A stretch of 64,000 nt of DNA, taken from the NCBI GenBank assembly GCA_003864495.1, contig ML133456.1, forward strand, positions 1,613,255 through 1,677,254, written 5' to 3'. This document shows positions 24,501 through 38,300 of the stretch, one piece after another. The notes beneath the pieces were generated by a model that saw only the letters and a program-made list of their open reading frames with translations, ran no database searches and was not told the origin of the DNA. Source of the DNA: Nemopilema nomurai (lineage: Eukaryota > Cnidaria > Scyphozoa > Rhizostomeae > Rhizostomatidae). Both the position numbers and the translations under genes were made by a program. The stretch's first letter is position 1, and every line of letters begins with the position of its first letter.

Positions 24501-27172
24501 AGCAAATTTCTCCCCCTCTGGTAGTTTCTTCAACTGTGACAGTAACCTCACCAATTTCCTTGAAAACAAAAATTTTCAGACTTGGAAAACGGTAATTGTA
24601 AAACTGCATTTTTCCATGGAAAACGGCACACCTTAAATCTCGGTTATTCGAGCCTACCCTAAGGTTTAATCTTGAGAAACGTTGCGTGCGAAAAGAGAAT
24701 GTTTATGCTTGAATCTTGCACTCTTCGTTGATAAAAGCCTGTAGTGCGCTTATGCGATCGAAGAATCTTTCAAATTTTTCATTGTTATCCCGATTGGCGA
24801 AGTAAAACTAACGTGTTAACAGTGTCCGGATGACCTCCATGAACATTGTGAGACACTAAAAAGTTTAGCTGTTCCACTCATTTAAAAAAAGCTTGGAACA
24901 CATGGTTTTGTGGCCCAACTTGGAAGTGCTTGCACAAAAGGTTTCTTTGGATGTTTGCAAACAAGCATATCTCGATCAGAAGGCCAGCCTATCTGTGGTA
25001 CATAACTTTCAGCAATGCACTGCCATCGACAGACAAACACTCAGTTGAAAGCGGGGCTTAAAAGCCTGAATTTTGGCGAGCGAAAATTGCTATTGAATAT
25101 GGGATTCCGATCAATTTTGAGTTATACCCAAACTGAAGAGGAGTCCTAAAGGCATCAAAACCAACCACCTATTAGGTACTGCCAATGTAGAAAGATATTT
25201 AAGTGCAATAAACATAATTTTTCTTCCTTGATCTTCTCTGCTTTGCCTTTTTGCTTCACATTTCGTTTCATTTTATTAGAGCTAGCGATTTGACACTTCT
25301 CTCAATGAATAAAGATATTCTGAAGACACTTGATCTGGAGAGCGTTCTGAACCGCTCAGTCTAGCAGAAGAAAAGCGCAGTTTCTTTCTCTTGGCAAAAA
25401 CGACTGGATTTGGTAACAGGGTTTTTTTATTCAAGAGCACAAAATGTTTCATGTTTGATTAAATTTGCACTTTTTCTGTTACCATTGATACTTTCAGATA
25501 ATATAGTAGTGAATGCAAATCTATCTCGCTTCCAAAGATACAGAATGCTTTGTAGAAAAATGAAATGAGATCGGAAGCCATCCTGGCTTTTTGAACCCGA
25601 GCTTTCAGTCTGATACATGATCTCACTTTTAATCAAGCTGCAAATCATAAAAACGGCCAACAAAACTCACTTTTCCATGATTAGAAACTGTTCCAAGAAC
25701 ATCAGTAAAGATTGTCTTGCCAATTGTCTTAAAATCTAAAAAGACGCAAAACAAGTCTACGACGAAGCCTTCCAGTATCAAAACAAAGATCATTTAAATA
25801 GATGAAAAAATGAAAAGTGGTTCTTGGCCTTTTGGAAAAAACCCAGTAAATTATAACAGATAAAGAATATCTAGAGTTTAAAAAAAATCCCTACATGCAT
25901 CCAGTATTTCATATCTTTTCTTATTGTTTGTCCCAATAAATAATCATTTAAAAAAGCCTCTTTTTCAGGGTCCTATTTGTCTAGTAACTACATTGACTTC
26001 AGATGAAAAACAAAATTCTGTCTATTCATTACAAGTTATATCCAACTAATTACAATTACATTTGGAAAAAGTAACAAAGTTGTCTAAAGTTTGGTGGTCA
26101 AAGGGGTTGAATTTACATAAGTAAAGCAAGCATAGTAACTTCAGTTGTGAATAGGGGTTTGAGATATATTTCTGTAACTTCTTAAGATATTGTTATAAAT
26201 TTCCATGACACTATTGATATCAGTGGACAATTGAAAAGAGTATTTTTCACTAAATATATTAAATTACCACATAAACATTGCATTAATTGGGCATTTGCCG
26301 TTCACAAACATTCAATGGTATGGAGCTATATTTTGTTCTTTTCACAGAACAAGAAATTAAAACATTCTTATCAAAAGCAGACAAAACATAACTGTAAAAA
26401 TGTAACAAGATTGATGGTAAAATAAAGCAAACATGAACCCAATGTGATGTTTAGAATATAAAATTGCTTTTCATATTTCTATGAGCAAAGAGATTTGCAA
26501 GAGAAGTAGAAAATGAACGGATAAATATTCATATAAATATGTGCATGCAGGGTATAAGCACGTTTATGATTAAAAAACACATTATTACCATTCAAACAGC
26601 CATCAAAAAATATTTGTCACCATTTTTCTGCTAAACTTCGGTCATAAATGAGGTAAATACTGATGTGGGATTTTAAGCATATGGAAGGTGGCGTTTAATA
26701 AGACATTATAATTACAAGCACTGAAATTGTAAGATCAGCTTCGAAACCTTTGTTTCAAGCTAAACTGCCACATGGCTAGTTCATACATCTATTTGAGAAT
26801 CACATACATTTCCATATTAATTAGCACTGGTGTTACCAACCAGTTCTTTTTCAACTATGTAAAATATCCAGAGCATTGTTGACAAGTTTGCAAGCTAATG
26901 GAAGGTGCTACCCAAACAAAAACTGTTCCTGTTATTTTTAGTTGCAGATTGCAACCAATCGATTGTTTCTCAAAAGAAAACAACATTGTAAATGTAAAAT
27001 GTTTTGATTAAACATTTAGCTACAAATATTCAATAGCTTTCATGAATCCAGACATACCAATGGATTCCAAATAACTTAAAGCTGCCTTGTTTGCTTTGGG
27101 GAAATCATCTTCCTTTGTGTCTTGGTTTTCAATCCCATTTTCAGGAAGTCTAAATGTAAAGACTGAAACCAT
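18583..27172 (-). CDS. CATIP: CATIP, ciliogenesis-associated TTC17-interacting protein
   Basis: In vertebrates CATIP works with TTC17 in actin polymerisation needed to form cilia. Eleven exons join in phase to 1113 nt (370 aa; I recall the human protein as of similar length): 27058-27172, 25671-25735, 24438-24558, 22345-22400, 21972-22058, 21595-21655, 21294-21403, 20210-20364, 20006-20085, 19308-19387, 18583-18765. Recognised parts are YLVHAHSHGIIDSVQCGTS (24438 exon), the ALEETKHEYMK segment with its splice to IPRKPRDRKT (22345/21972), RWEEDMQFWSRFLDRK (19308 exon), and a C-terminal RIIa-like docking segment, HPELKALMSDFLQFLLL (last exon). The start is the first in-frame ATG of the first exon found, 27172; a second ATG at 27847-27849 could be a spliced upstream start, but I found no donor with the right phase. 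The stop is TAG at 18583. Confidence 0.9.
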
Positions 27173-27992
27173 CAATTTGAAGGGAAAGGGTGCCACACCA
27201 CATATAAAACGTGAAGTCAGTGAAAAAATATTAAAATAAGATGTTACAAACATCTTCTTTGGAATATTAGAGAGAGGTTTTAACACAGCCATATAGGTCA
27301 AGACTGCACAACTTTATCACAAAAAAGGTTTTCTAATAACAACCAGCATTAAGCTTTGGAAAGAGAGAAATAAAGAGCCATGGGTGGTAGCACCTTTGGC
27401 TAAGGCATTTATAGAAAAAACTAATAGACAATAATTTCATAAATACTGCACATTAATATAAAAAAAATTGCTAACAAAAATATTAAAAAGGACTCAGTGT
27501 AGAATGTTATAAGCTTTAATTTGTTTAAAATGGAAAGTAGCAAAGCTATGATAAAAAAAGTTTGCAAACTTACTGTTTTACAAAACAACATATCCAGAAA
27601 GAGGAAAAAGTACAAGATGGGTGATAAATTCATGAACTTTACATTTAAGGGAATCCTTGAAGATCATTCCAGTAAAATGCTACATATTTCATAACTTCTT
27701 TCTTGATTCATTTTGGGATATTGTACCGCGAATAAGATTTTGACAATAAAGAACAAACGAAGCAATTTTTTAACAAATAGAAGACCAATTGTGGTCACTG
27801 CAGCTAAGTTGCTTGAAACACTTGTGTGGCCAAATACTGCGGGCGACATTTATAACTCTCAAAAGTAATCTTACACGCTACTTCACCTATCTCGCTTAGA
27901 ATTGCAATCTGCGTACTGTTATCTTTTTAAGAACCTTCTGCAACTACTCAACGAGCAACTTATTCGATAGAGTAACTCTGCTAAAACTGAGC

Positions 27993-28178
27993 ATGCAATT
28001 ATGGTTAATTCGAAATCACATGGAAAAGCTCTCAACTGAACTTGCAACAAAACCAACCTCTGAAAAAGTTATCTTTGTTTTTACTTTAGTTGTGTTTGTT
28101 TTCGCTGTTGTTTATGGTCAGAGTTTATCGCTTCCGTTGCAGGGCCCGAACAAATGGCAGCCAAGGGTATTTGCGTGA
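27993..28178 (+). CDS. weak candidate: short membrane-anchored ORF
   Basis: This 61-codon frame has a hydrophobic run (VIFVFTLVVFVFAVVYG) after a polar start, so it could be a signal peptide or membrane-anchor first exon, with a possible donor at CCAAGG/GTATTT near its end. I recognise no family and found no following exon. It lies divergently from CATIP. It may well be chance. Confidence 0.15.
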   Translation: MQLWLIRNHMEKLSTELATKPTSEKVIFVFTLVVFVFAVVYGQSLSLPLQGPNKWQPRVFA

Positions 28179-28179
28179 T

Positions 28180-31100
28180 TCTTGTTATAAACTTAAAACT
28201 GGCAGTCTAGCACTGATGAACTCAAAACCAAAAAGCCTTGTTAACGTATATGCTATTACAAAATGGATTAACATCATATAAAAGAGTATGAGGGACACCG
28301 TTAATTATTGCTTCAGGCCTAGGTCTACTTATACTTAAGATTCCGTCCATACCTATCCTCGTTTATAGAATTTAATTCTTCAGAAGTGTCCATGTTTCAT
28401 CGTTTGGTGTTACATGCAAACATCTGATAACAACCGTCGCGGTCTGAACATAAGGTTAGGTATTCTCCACCTTACAGCAAGTTTTTCTCAAACTATCTTG
28501 CATTCCCGCAACACATAGGGCATCTACTATGATTTGCATACGAGGTCATTGACGTAAATGAAATCCATTGAATTGATTGGCTGAGACGATGGCCGGGGAT
28601 TGTTCTGGTCAGGTTGCCAAGACAACTTTGGAAAAGCCACCACCAGGTCAAGTTTTTGACGTAATTCGGTTGTGATCGAACAGTTTCTTTCGAACTTCCA
28701 GATCACCTGCTTCTATACTTGACTTTTAAAAGGCTGGAAATAGATTTGACAAACATGGCAGAATTAATCTGATAGTGAAATCCTTTCCAAAGTATGGTCC
28801 ATTTCCAGCACTTCTAAAATCTGATAAAATTGAATGAAAATAATTTCAATAAGAAATTTTGAAATGACTTAGACGAGGGGCGGCCTCACGAAGTCTACTT
28901 TGACTTTTCAGGTGAACATTTATCTCGGCTATAGGCGGAAAACACTGGTTGTCAAATTGCAATTGGTTGTCCTTTCAAAATAGCAATTAAAACTTCTGTC
29001 CCACAATTCTGTATAGGATTGATTTTCCATTGCCTTAAATGTCTTATTATGCCTTGAATGCCTAAAATACTCAGGGGATTGATTGTTGAGATTTTCTATA
29101 AAAATGGGATTTCTAAATGTCAAAGGGCGTTTGCTGGTAGAAACAGTGGGTTTCTAACATTTAAATAAGCTCCCTTTCATGCATAACGGTGGTTGGTACC
29201 AACATTAAGGTCAGAGGCAGTTGATATACCATTTGTTTAACGGCCAGTTTGACGGGTGATTATGGACATCTTCCTGAAATCACTCAAATCGTGCATAACG
29301 AAAGAGAGGAAAAAAGCAAGTGCAGTAATTAAGGGGCTCTAAAGTTTTAAGCCACTAAATGCATAAATGTCTAATAAATGTATAACCCAATGGATAGGAG
29401 TGAGATATTATTTGTATTTCCTGTGCCCATAAAGACTTCTTTTGATAATGAATTCAATGGAATGTGACAGATTCGTTTTCTCAAATAATGCAAATGCTTT
29501 GTAGTTGTTTTGAGCTCATAAGGACTGTAAAGAGTGCAGTAGCCTGGAGCGTTTTAATAACTTTTGCAACTGTTTTGAAGGTCTAGAAACTGATTGGCCC
29601 TCGAGAAAGCCCTGTCGAGCTTTGGTTTGGCCTTTCCAGTCGATACCAGAATAAAAGCCAGTTATATGGCCTTAAAAGTTTTGCAGAGGAACACTGGGTA
29701 TGTGGACGATAAAATGGTCTCGTGGCAATTTGCCAAAAGCTTAAAACATGTCTTGTTCAAATTAAGGTCGGTTCAATTCACCGTTATTTTCATTTCCAGA
29801 GAAGTGGGCTTGTCATTTGTACAAGGTTTATTCACAAGATAACTTTACTCCCCTGTACTGTGCAACATCGTATGACCAAAAGCCTCTCGTTTACCTCCTT
29901 TTTTAAAGGAACCTTTCCTTCACTTCTGTAGAGAATTTATAGTAGGGGGCTTGGAGTATAGGGGGTGATGTCCATATGTAATTCACTTTTTGCACTTTAC
30001 CCGCAATATCTTAGCGCAGTTTTCACTTACTGGTGTACGTATGACTTAGAATGGTGATGATGCTTTTTTTATGTGTGAATAACTAACAGCAGTGAGGTGA
30101 GAGGGACAGGTTGGAAAAATACAAAAACTAATTATTGGGGAAAGATTCGACAATGTGGAGAGCGCGTTTCTTAAGTCTCTAGTTAATAAACGTCCTTAGG
30201 CGATTTTCTAAGATATATCAGCAAATAATTGCTTTTTAAAGCAAACATTTCCAGAACTCACAAAAAGGGGCTAGCAAATTTAATCTGCGAATTCGAACAA
30301 TAATAGACAACCGAACAGCACCAGTAAAAAAAATCTGGTGGCAACGGAGTAAACATCAACCTCTTTTGATGTTATGGAATTCACGGGAAAATTTGGTATT
30401 TTGACAAATTATCTTGACAAATTTTGACGGAGAAGTTACAACATTTAAGATCTTTGTCAAATTGGTGTTTTTGTTTTCCAAAGTCTTGTTGGACAAAATG
30501 ATCAAAACATTTCAATAATACGCCTGGGAGAATCGAGCACTTGAGTTGACCACAATAAACATCATTTTAGTCACAAGAAGAAAGCGTCAGTAGCATATTT
30601 CATTAGATTGATAACAAAGATACCGATAACAATTAACTGAAAAGAAAGGGAAAATTAAAGTATAATACTACCAGTTTAGAAATGCTAATGAAAAAATGCC
30701 TGTTTTCTTAAGAAAAACTGGGGAAATATTCAAAGTTTTCAATCATACTTTTTTATGAGTATGGAAAATTAGTTATGATAATAATCGGGATAGAATGAAA
30801 AAACAAACAAACAAGCATAATCAAGAAAAAATGGCAAATACGAAACTTAAAGGAAGCCTTCCTCTGTATGGCAAAATCAGAAAGTACACACTAAGCCAAA
30901 CAAATTATTTCTAAAATACGTTATAACAAATTTAACACAAAATTTGTTGAAAAGTAAAGAACATCAACTATGCGTTTAATATACAAGATTATTATTCGTA
31001 CCACACCTAAACGATTCTATGAAAGCAGCTAAAGAAAGTAAAAACAAAACAGGCATTGCATAACAGGGAATGTATATTGCTTTAATGAAATATTTAGATG

Positions 31101-32349
31101 CGCCATACATTGGCTAAAGGGCGGTTATTTTAGGGAGCTAAACTTTAAAGTTGCATCTGTGTTAAGCAGTATTGCACACACGCATTGAATATAACGCGAC
31201 AGAGCCAAGCCAGTGCTAAGAAAAGACTTGAATGGGGCTCTTCCAAGCTGACCCCTTCACAAACTTAGCAGAACATAGCACCAATACAAATAGCAGTCTG
31301 AGAGGGTCATTACAATTTATTGGCAATGACGTGAAAAGGGCAATTCTTAGTCTGGGATGCTTGTTACATGTCACATGATGACACAGGATTGTCCGTGAAA
31401 CAAAAATGATATCTCCTTCTCGCTTCTCTGCGTGGCTGGGTTCTGTGAATTGGAAGTGCTGAACTGGACGGTATGTGAACAATCTATTCGCGGCGTTAAA
31501 ACATCACCAGAAGTATGTAGTCGATACTAATCTAATACAATCTATGATATGCTATAAATAACAATAAATATCGAATTACAGATCTTGTTATGAGGTAATT
31601 GTGATCACAAAATTCAAGACTCTAGTACGTTGGTGATGAACTAAACAAAAGAGGGTAACAAAAAACCTAAAGTCGACAACTCAGCAAATGTCCGGATATC
31701 TCATGAATCGGGCGGCCAATAAACTCATCAAGACTAATGTCTGACTACCCCTGTCGCCTGACTACCCCTGACGCCTGACTACCCCTGGCTAGCAAGAAGA
31801 CCACGCTTCGGTCTTCAATTTGCTACAATTGAGTCAGTTTTGGTCAGACTTGCCGTCCAAAATCTGCCAAAACATGTAGGGACAAGGTACAAGCCCAATA
31901 ATTATGCATGCTTACACGTTATACTACTCTGGATTCGAATATGAGCCGTTTTACAAATGCAATGGAATCCAAACGTTGAATGATTACGTGAGACGAAGTG
32001 AAAAATCAATGCAAAATTTAACTCAATGCAAACGCCAAAGTAGCCTAATTAAATCTGTGCATTACAGAATTCGAGATTTGATTTCAACGATGCTTCTATT
32101 GTGGCCTTCACCTTGCTAGTTTAGAAAACCAGACACGCTTCGTTCAAGTACCACCGTAATAATGCTACAAAAGAATAGAATTAGAAAACATATTTGCAAC
32201 AAATGAACGAATCCATTAGTCTAATTTCGATCAGGTTCTATAAAATTTCGACACGTTCAGAGTGGAAAACAGCTTGGCAGCGTCGTCTTGGTACTGCAAG
32301 ATGTTATGAAAACCTTGAGATAGCAAACACGGGTGTACTTCATCTGCAG
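28180..32349. other. intergenic region, no gene recognised
   Basis: I looked for exons on both strands and found none with a recognisable family. The part nearest 32350 should contain the 3' untranslated region of the integrin gene. A 17-base tandem repeat lies at 31741-31789. Confidence 0.5.
31741..31789. repeat. 17-bp tandem repeat, three copies
   Basis: The unit CTGACTACCCCTGTCGC is repeated at 31741, 31758 and 31775 with one or two changes. It lies about 560 bases past the integrin stop codon, possibly within or near its 3' untranslated region. Confidence 0.9.
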
Positions 32350-35300
32350 CTAATCTTGATCATCCACCGGCTCCTTTTTGTCCAACAAATCGTCCTCTTC
32401 CTTTGCGTCCTTCTCTTTGCTTCGCCTGCTTCTCGACTTGCTGCCTCTTTTGAAGAATCCAAGCTATCGAACAAGAATGTCACCGAGTTGAATTGACAGG
32501 AATATTCGCGAAAGGGGGTTCCAAAACAAGACAGTGCGAAAGGAGGTGTGAGATCAAATCAATTCACAAGAAACCTGCTGATATTTGGCTTGAAACCATA
32601 GGAATCTGCTGTTAATTATTAAGAAATGCAAAATACAATGCAGTATCATCCTCAGAACTGAGAAAAACTCGAAATTGGTATTCCACATCCTGTCCCCATA
32701 ATACACAATAAAATGCATAATATAATGCATAATATAATGCATAATATAATGCATAATATAATATAATATAATATATTATACTATACTATAGTATAATATA
32801 ATATCATATTATGTAACAAAATTACCTACTATATACCATCTTTTGTAAACATACACATTTTTTCAAATAATTTCGAGTAAAGACTCTTAGAACAATTGCG
32901 AGAAAAGCTCTGCGTGACAAATAAAGTTCTTTAATAGTTTGCATCAATCATGGTGGTGCAGGAATGTTTTCTTATATCAAGTGATCAAACACACTCACCT
33001 TGTACAGACCAAAGACAAGAAGAGCGAGCAAAATGATTCCGGCGAGAACAGCGAGAACTATCTTCCAAACTGCCACTCTCTCCTTCACAGGTATGGGCGC
33101 CTCAGAATACAGGACTGTGAATGCCTGCAGGAGAAATTACCGGTTAGACATCTTACGTCATTCTTTACCGGTTAGACATCTTACGTCATTCTTAAATGCC
33201 ACAGCCTAGAGCCATCACATAACGAAACGTGTGAGTGAAGGGCTTCAAATGACGCGGATCTCTCAACTTAGCTTGCACAATATCTAAAGCCAGTCGAATC
33301 AAAACTGTTTAAGGAGGCCATAAAAGGCAATATCAGTGTGATCTGGAGGATTATGATTGCAGAACTCAAAACAGGTCTGGGTTATGACGCATCAGAAATC
33401 ATGATTACAAATCCATGACACGTAGATCGAAAGCGGCTTTTGGGTTATTGAAAGGTAAAAAGTCACGCGGGCGGCTAGATCTCACATTTAGGAGTATTAA
33501 TTTCACTTTAGCAAAAAATTCTAACTTATTCATGGCCTCTATGCATTAATTGCTGCATCTGTGTTGAAATGTCACTTCATTTGGTGGGGCCATTCACAAG
33601 TTTGGAACAACTGTTTATTAGGCGCGAGAGCATCGAGTGGGCACCTGGATTGCTTTAACACCAGCAATACGAGAAATTGTCGAAAAAGCTTGGTAGGGTG
33701 GGGAAGGGTGTAACAAATGTTCACACGACGATCGAAGATTTAAACGATTATGGCGCCGCTTTTTACATTGAATTGAGCTAAAAATCATTTCTTCAGAAAC
33801 TGTTAACTCTCCTTAGAATATAAGCACCTCTAGTGCTGGCATGAAACAAAACAACCAGCTAACGAAAAGCGAAAAGATATCTTGAATCATTGAATTGCAT
33901 AAATGGGAAACGGCCCAGGTTTAACCGTTTCTTAAATTCTACAAGAATCAATCAATTGAAGCAATCTAGTGAAAGCTGTAGTCTGAGAAGAAACAAAAAC
34001 CTTACCGAGTCAAAGTTGTTCTGCAAATTTGGATCGCTGATGTAAGAAGCATTGGAACCAACCGTGACGCTTGCGTAAGATACGACGCTAAGTGTCTGAG
34101 TTTTGTAATCCTGAAAAAGGTTCCGTCGGTCATAAATCGTAATTCACGATTAGCAATATCATGCACGCCATTGAGTGCTGACGTAAATATACAGCCAAAA
34201 ACAAAGTTATCAAAGGAAGTTCCTTTGGCAACTCCAGGAACTTAACCACAATCTTCTAAACCACAATCTGGTTGAAATTCAATAATGTTAGTTCCATGAC
34301 AAATGAAGCGGCAAATAAAAGCTGTTATCAATATTTGAACGTCTAGGCAGAACCCGTTGTTACCAGTAGAATGAATGATAGCTTCGAAATTTTCCCCGAT
34401 TCGGGGATGACTTCGCCCCCAAAAATATTTCTGGACAAGCAAAACAGAAAAGCCTATATATTTTTACATATTGGCTCAGACCAATGCAGAAAGCAAATTT
34501 CTTCTCTAACTTGTCAGATCTTGCAAAAAAATTAATAGACTGATAAAGAAAAACTGATAGACAAAAAGTCAATTGGAAAGGGACAATAAAAAAGTGAAAA
34601 GTACCATGAGCAATGACGAGTTCCAAATCCTGGCACTGATTAAAATCCGGATTCCCTTGCGGTTCACGAAGTTCTCGACCTTGCAGGTGAAAGTCGTGCA
34701 TTTAGCTGTGTTCTTGCGGCAGTCCTAAGAGGAAAACAGGAATTAGACGGACGAAAGCAACTATACGCAACCTGAAAGTTGGCCCTTCGGGTGAAAGCTA
34801 AGGTGCTACTACTAAAAAGGTAAACAGCACACCGAAATGCCCATATTTATAGTGCCAATACAATCATCAGAATTATCATCATCAGTATTGCTTTTGATGT
34901 TAATAATAATAATAATAATAATAATAATTATGATGATTATGATGATAGTGATGCTTGCGAAAACGATCAATAACAAACATCAGTATGTTATTGGCCTAAC
35001 TCATAAAAACCGCATTCCAAATCGTCTACCGATCAGTGTGCTTGCTCAATTTCTTCCTAATTTGGTAGAAACCTGGACCATTTTCCAGCTATATAGAGTT
35101 CACTCCTTGCTTTCAAACGTCTGATTCCCAATTCCCGCCAAGAACCAACTCTTTTCTTCCCATTTACCAATTACTAGACACAACTATCCGTCGTCTAAAC
35201 GCTAGGGAAACCCCTGATAGGACGTCCCACAACAATTTAGCCACAACAGTTGGCTACAGTGAAAAATAACAATAACTGCGTAAGTGCTATAAACCTAGGT

Positions 35301-38300
35301 GCCAATAGGTCTTGGTTCCTCACGCGATAGACAAGGCGTGCGTAATATTAACAATCTTGGAACGCTGTGCTGAGAAAGGGAGCGAGGTAGTTGTTGTGAA
35401 GGGACATTGGTTCGGTACAAAATCAACCCAAAATTGCGATGCACTTCAAGAAAGTAAAGCCAGTGGGAAAATTAAAAAAAGGTGGGGCATTGTCTTTCAC
35501 ACACTACAGCGAGTCCCCGCATAAAGAATCTATAAAAATAGAACCTAGAGGCTGTTTTTCCTACATTTTTCCTAGAGCTCCAAAAAACAAAAGGTCTTGC
35601 AGAAATGCATTCAAGAGGAATGAAACAAGAAGACAAAAAACGACGATCAAACCCCATCAGCAATCATCAATGTTATTTTGTAGCACATTGGCATTCGCAA
35701 ATTGTGACAGAAGGCTGTGGATATCAGAGTAACATTATCAGGGGGAGCCATTCCGAGTGGAGTCTCTCACGACCAGTCTCTCAAGCACCTGATTGCCTTT
35801 CTGCAGGTGTTAGTAATCTGATTGAATTCTGATGGGTCTAATTCAATTTCGTGTGAGTTGGAAAGGGATTGGCTCGAATGAGGCGATCTTATCAATAAAC
35901 TTTAAAGCATATTTCTCCAGAAAGCATACGACATTAATATTTCCTTGTATTGATATAAATAACATTTTAATTTAAACTTTCTAGACTCAACAATATATCT
36001 GTCTTTTCAAATTTGGCCTCATCAAAAAAATAAAAGAGCTTGTACTAAGCGAATGAAAATTTCCTTCCAATAACGCCCATTAAAAGCTTTCAATAGCCGA
36101 ATTTCCAGTCACAATATTTTCGCTTTTTCAATGCTCCTAATCCTATTGCAAACAACACCTCAATTTATACAAAACTGTTTCTCATCTCCTCTTCTTCAAC
36201 GCCACTCAGTAGAATTGTAAATAACAACTAAAAATTTGAGGCAATCAAAGCCCCACAAAGAAAGCATCAAACGCGCCAAAGCCGAAATGCGTTGTTTTCA
36301 CTTGAGTTCTCAAGTTTTTCCAAACTTTCGTCTATTAGAAATATCCACACGCACACATACCAAGTGCCACATTTCTTCGAATCTCCTGAACAGGGAGGGC
36401 CTAACGAACTAAGGAGGTCCACACAAACTGAACTTGTGACCAGCAGATCTTAATCAAAACAGCATCTTATTGCTTTTACACAAGTGTGGTTAATTCTCGT
36501 TTAAAGGGAATAGAAGCGTAGATCAAGCACTTTCTAGAAATATACAGTACAGAACCTGCGCTGTGTAGTCACATTGTAACTGTGCACGTGAAGTAGATTC
36601 AAAGGCATATCGCGTGCAATCTACAGTGGAAGTGATCACGTGAAATGGTAGATGGATACTTATGATTGGTTGACGTTTGATTGACAGTTCGAGCTTGCTG
36701 GCTCAGAGCCATTTAAATATGCTTCAATTCTCGTTTCAATTGATGATCTGCTTGTTTTCCTTCTCAATCAAGAGCTTGATGCTCTGCATCAGAACTTACC
36801 AAAACTTTCCCTTCCAGCAATCTTTTCGAATCAGTCGTGCTTTTGCCGGAAGGAGGTGCTTCCGTTGCCTTTGTGGACAGGTCCCCTGCTGTTTGGTTCA
36901 CTTCAGAGACATCTCTTCTTTGTCTTCTGATATTCAATGCAGATGGCGCAGTGGCATTTGTGTCGATAGAAGGACTGGTAGATGACTAATGGAAAACAAG
37001 GAATCGCATTTAACGGAAAGAACCACGTTGCAATGATAAAACGATGTGTCCCATTCTCATACCTGACTTATCTTTAGAAAATACTTTCAGGCAAAAAATT
37101 CGCAATTTATAAACGCTTCAAAAAACAATTTACAGTAAGCAGTTTGTGGCAGTAAAACTGAAATCAAACAGCCAGATTTTAAGATGATAGCTGTTTATAA
37201 TTGTCATTTTTAATAAGGTGAAAATATTTACCAAATTTTAAAACTAATTCCATTTACCACTCCATTAAACAACTCAGTGTAGAAGAGAGAAACTCGACTC
37301 TATTTAGAACATGGTAAAAACAGGTTTATCTAAAGCGCATTTCACTTCGAACTCTGCCAGCGTCACTCTCAGTTGGTGACGTCCATAATCGTAATACTGC
37401 CAAAGCCAATAATCCTCCATAATGACAAACGGTGATACGTGACCCCGTGGAGGGGACTTCTTTTTGTAATATATCACGAACACAAGAAAGGATTTTGGAT
37501 CCTCTCCATACCGCTATCAAACAGAGAAGTTTATATTTGCCGCTGGTGGGTGACTGTTATTGTCTTGAAACAAAACAAAGGGATGAAAGCGAAACGGAGA
37601 TTAATATCTTGAATGGTAAAGTTTCAATTGCTCGTTACGGCACTAAAGTACAGGGCAAGACATGATAATGCGTTGCTAGGAAAACATCTGGCAAGATTTA
37701 CGCCGCATGAATCCAAAGCGATGTGGCAAGAAGGTTTGATTGCAAGCATAACAAAATCTTCGTCTTGATTACATAAACAAGAAGACAGCTTCTAATAACG
37801 CATGGCAGATGTTTTCGCTTAGAGTTTTACATGACATGCGAATCCAATCATCTCATAATTCCCAACTCGCGCCTCCCAAAGACTTTGATAAAGTTATAAC
37901 ACGTGGTAATCACCAAATGTGCCTTGAACTCCACACACGTCTTGTTTGTGGGTGATATAGCTCAAGGTGACCTTGCCAAAATATGAAATCGATTTTGGCA
38001 GTATCCGAAAATCAGGAAGCAGCGTTGGTTTGACAAAAGGAAATGCTTGCCAATGGAAATGGCCAAAAAATAGTAGTTGGCACAGCCATGCACTTATTGA
38101 AACATTTCTGATTGCTAGTCTGGAAAGTTAAAACTTCTATATTATAGGTGTTGATCAATTAGTGTTTAATCTTCTCGAATAAGCACCACATGTGCGTAAC
38201 ACCTTCAAAACTAAACACTTCATCTGAGATATCTCATGTAAAATCATGAACTAACCTTTAGACGCAATACGTTTCGCTGATCACGTGATAGACTGCATTT

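Noticed and set aside
36677..36985. 102-codon plus-strand frame
   Set aside because: It is the antisense shadow of the integrin linker exon 36800-36985.
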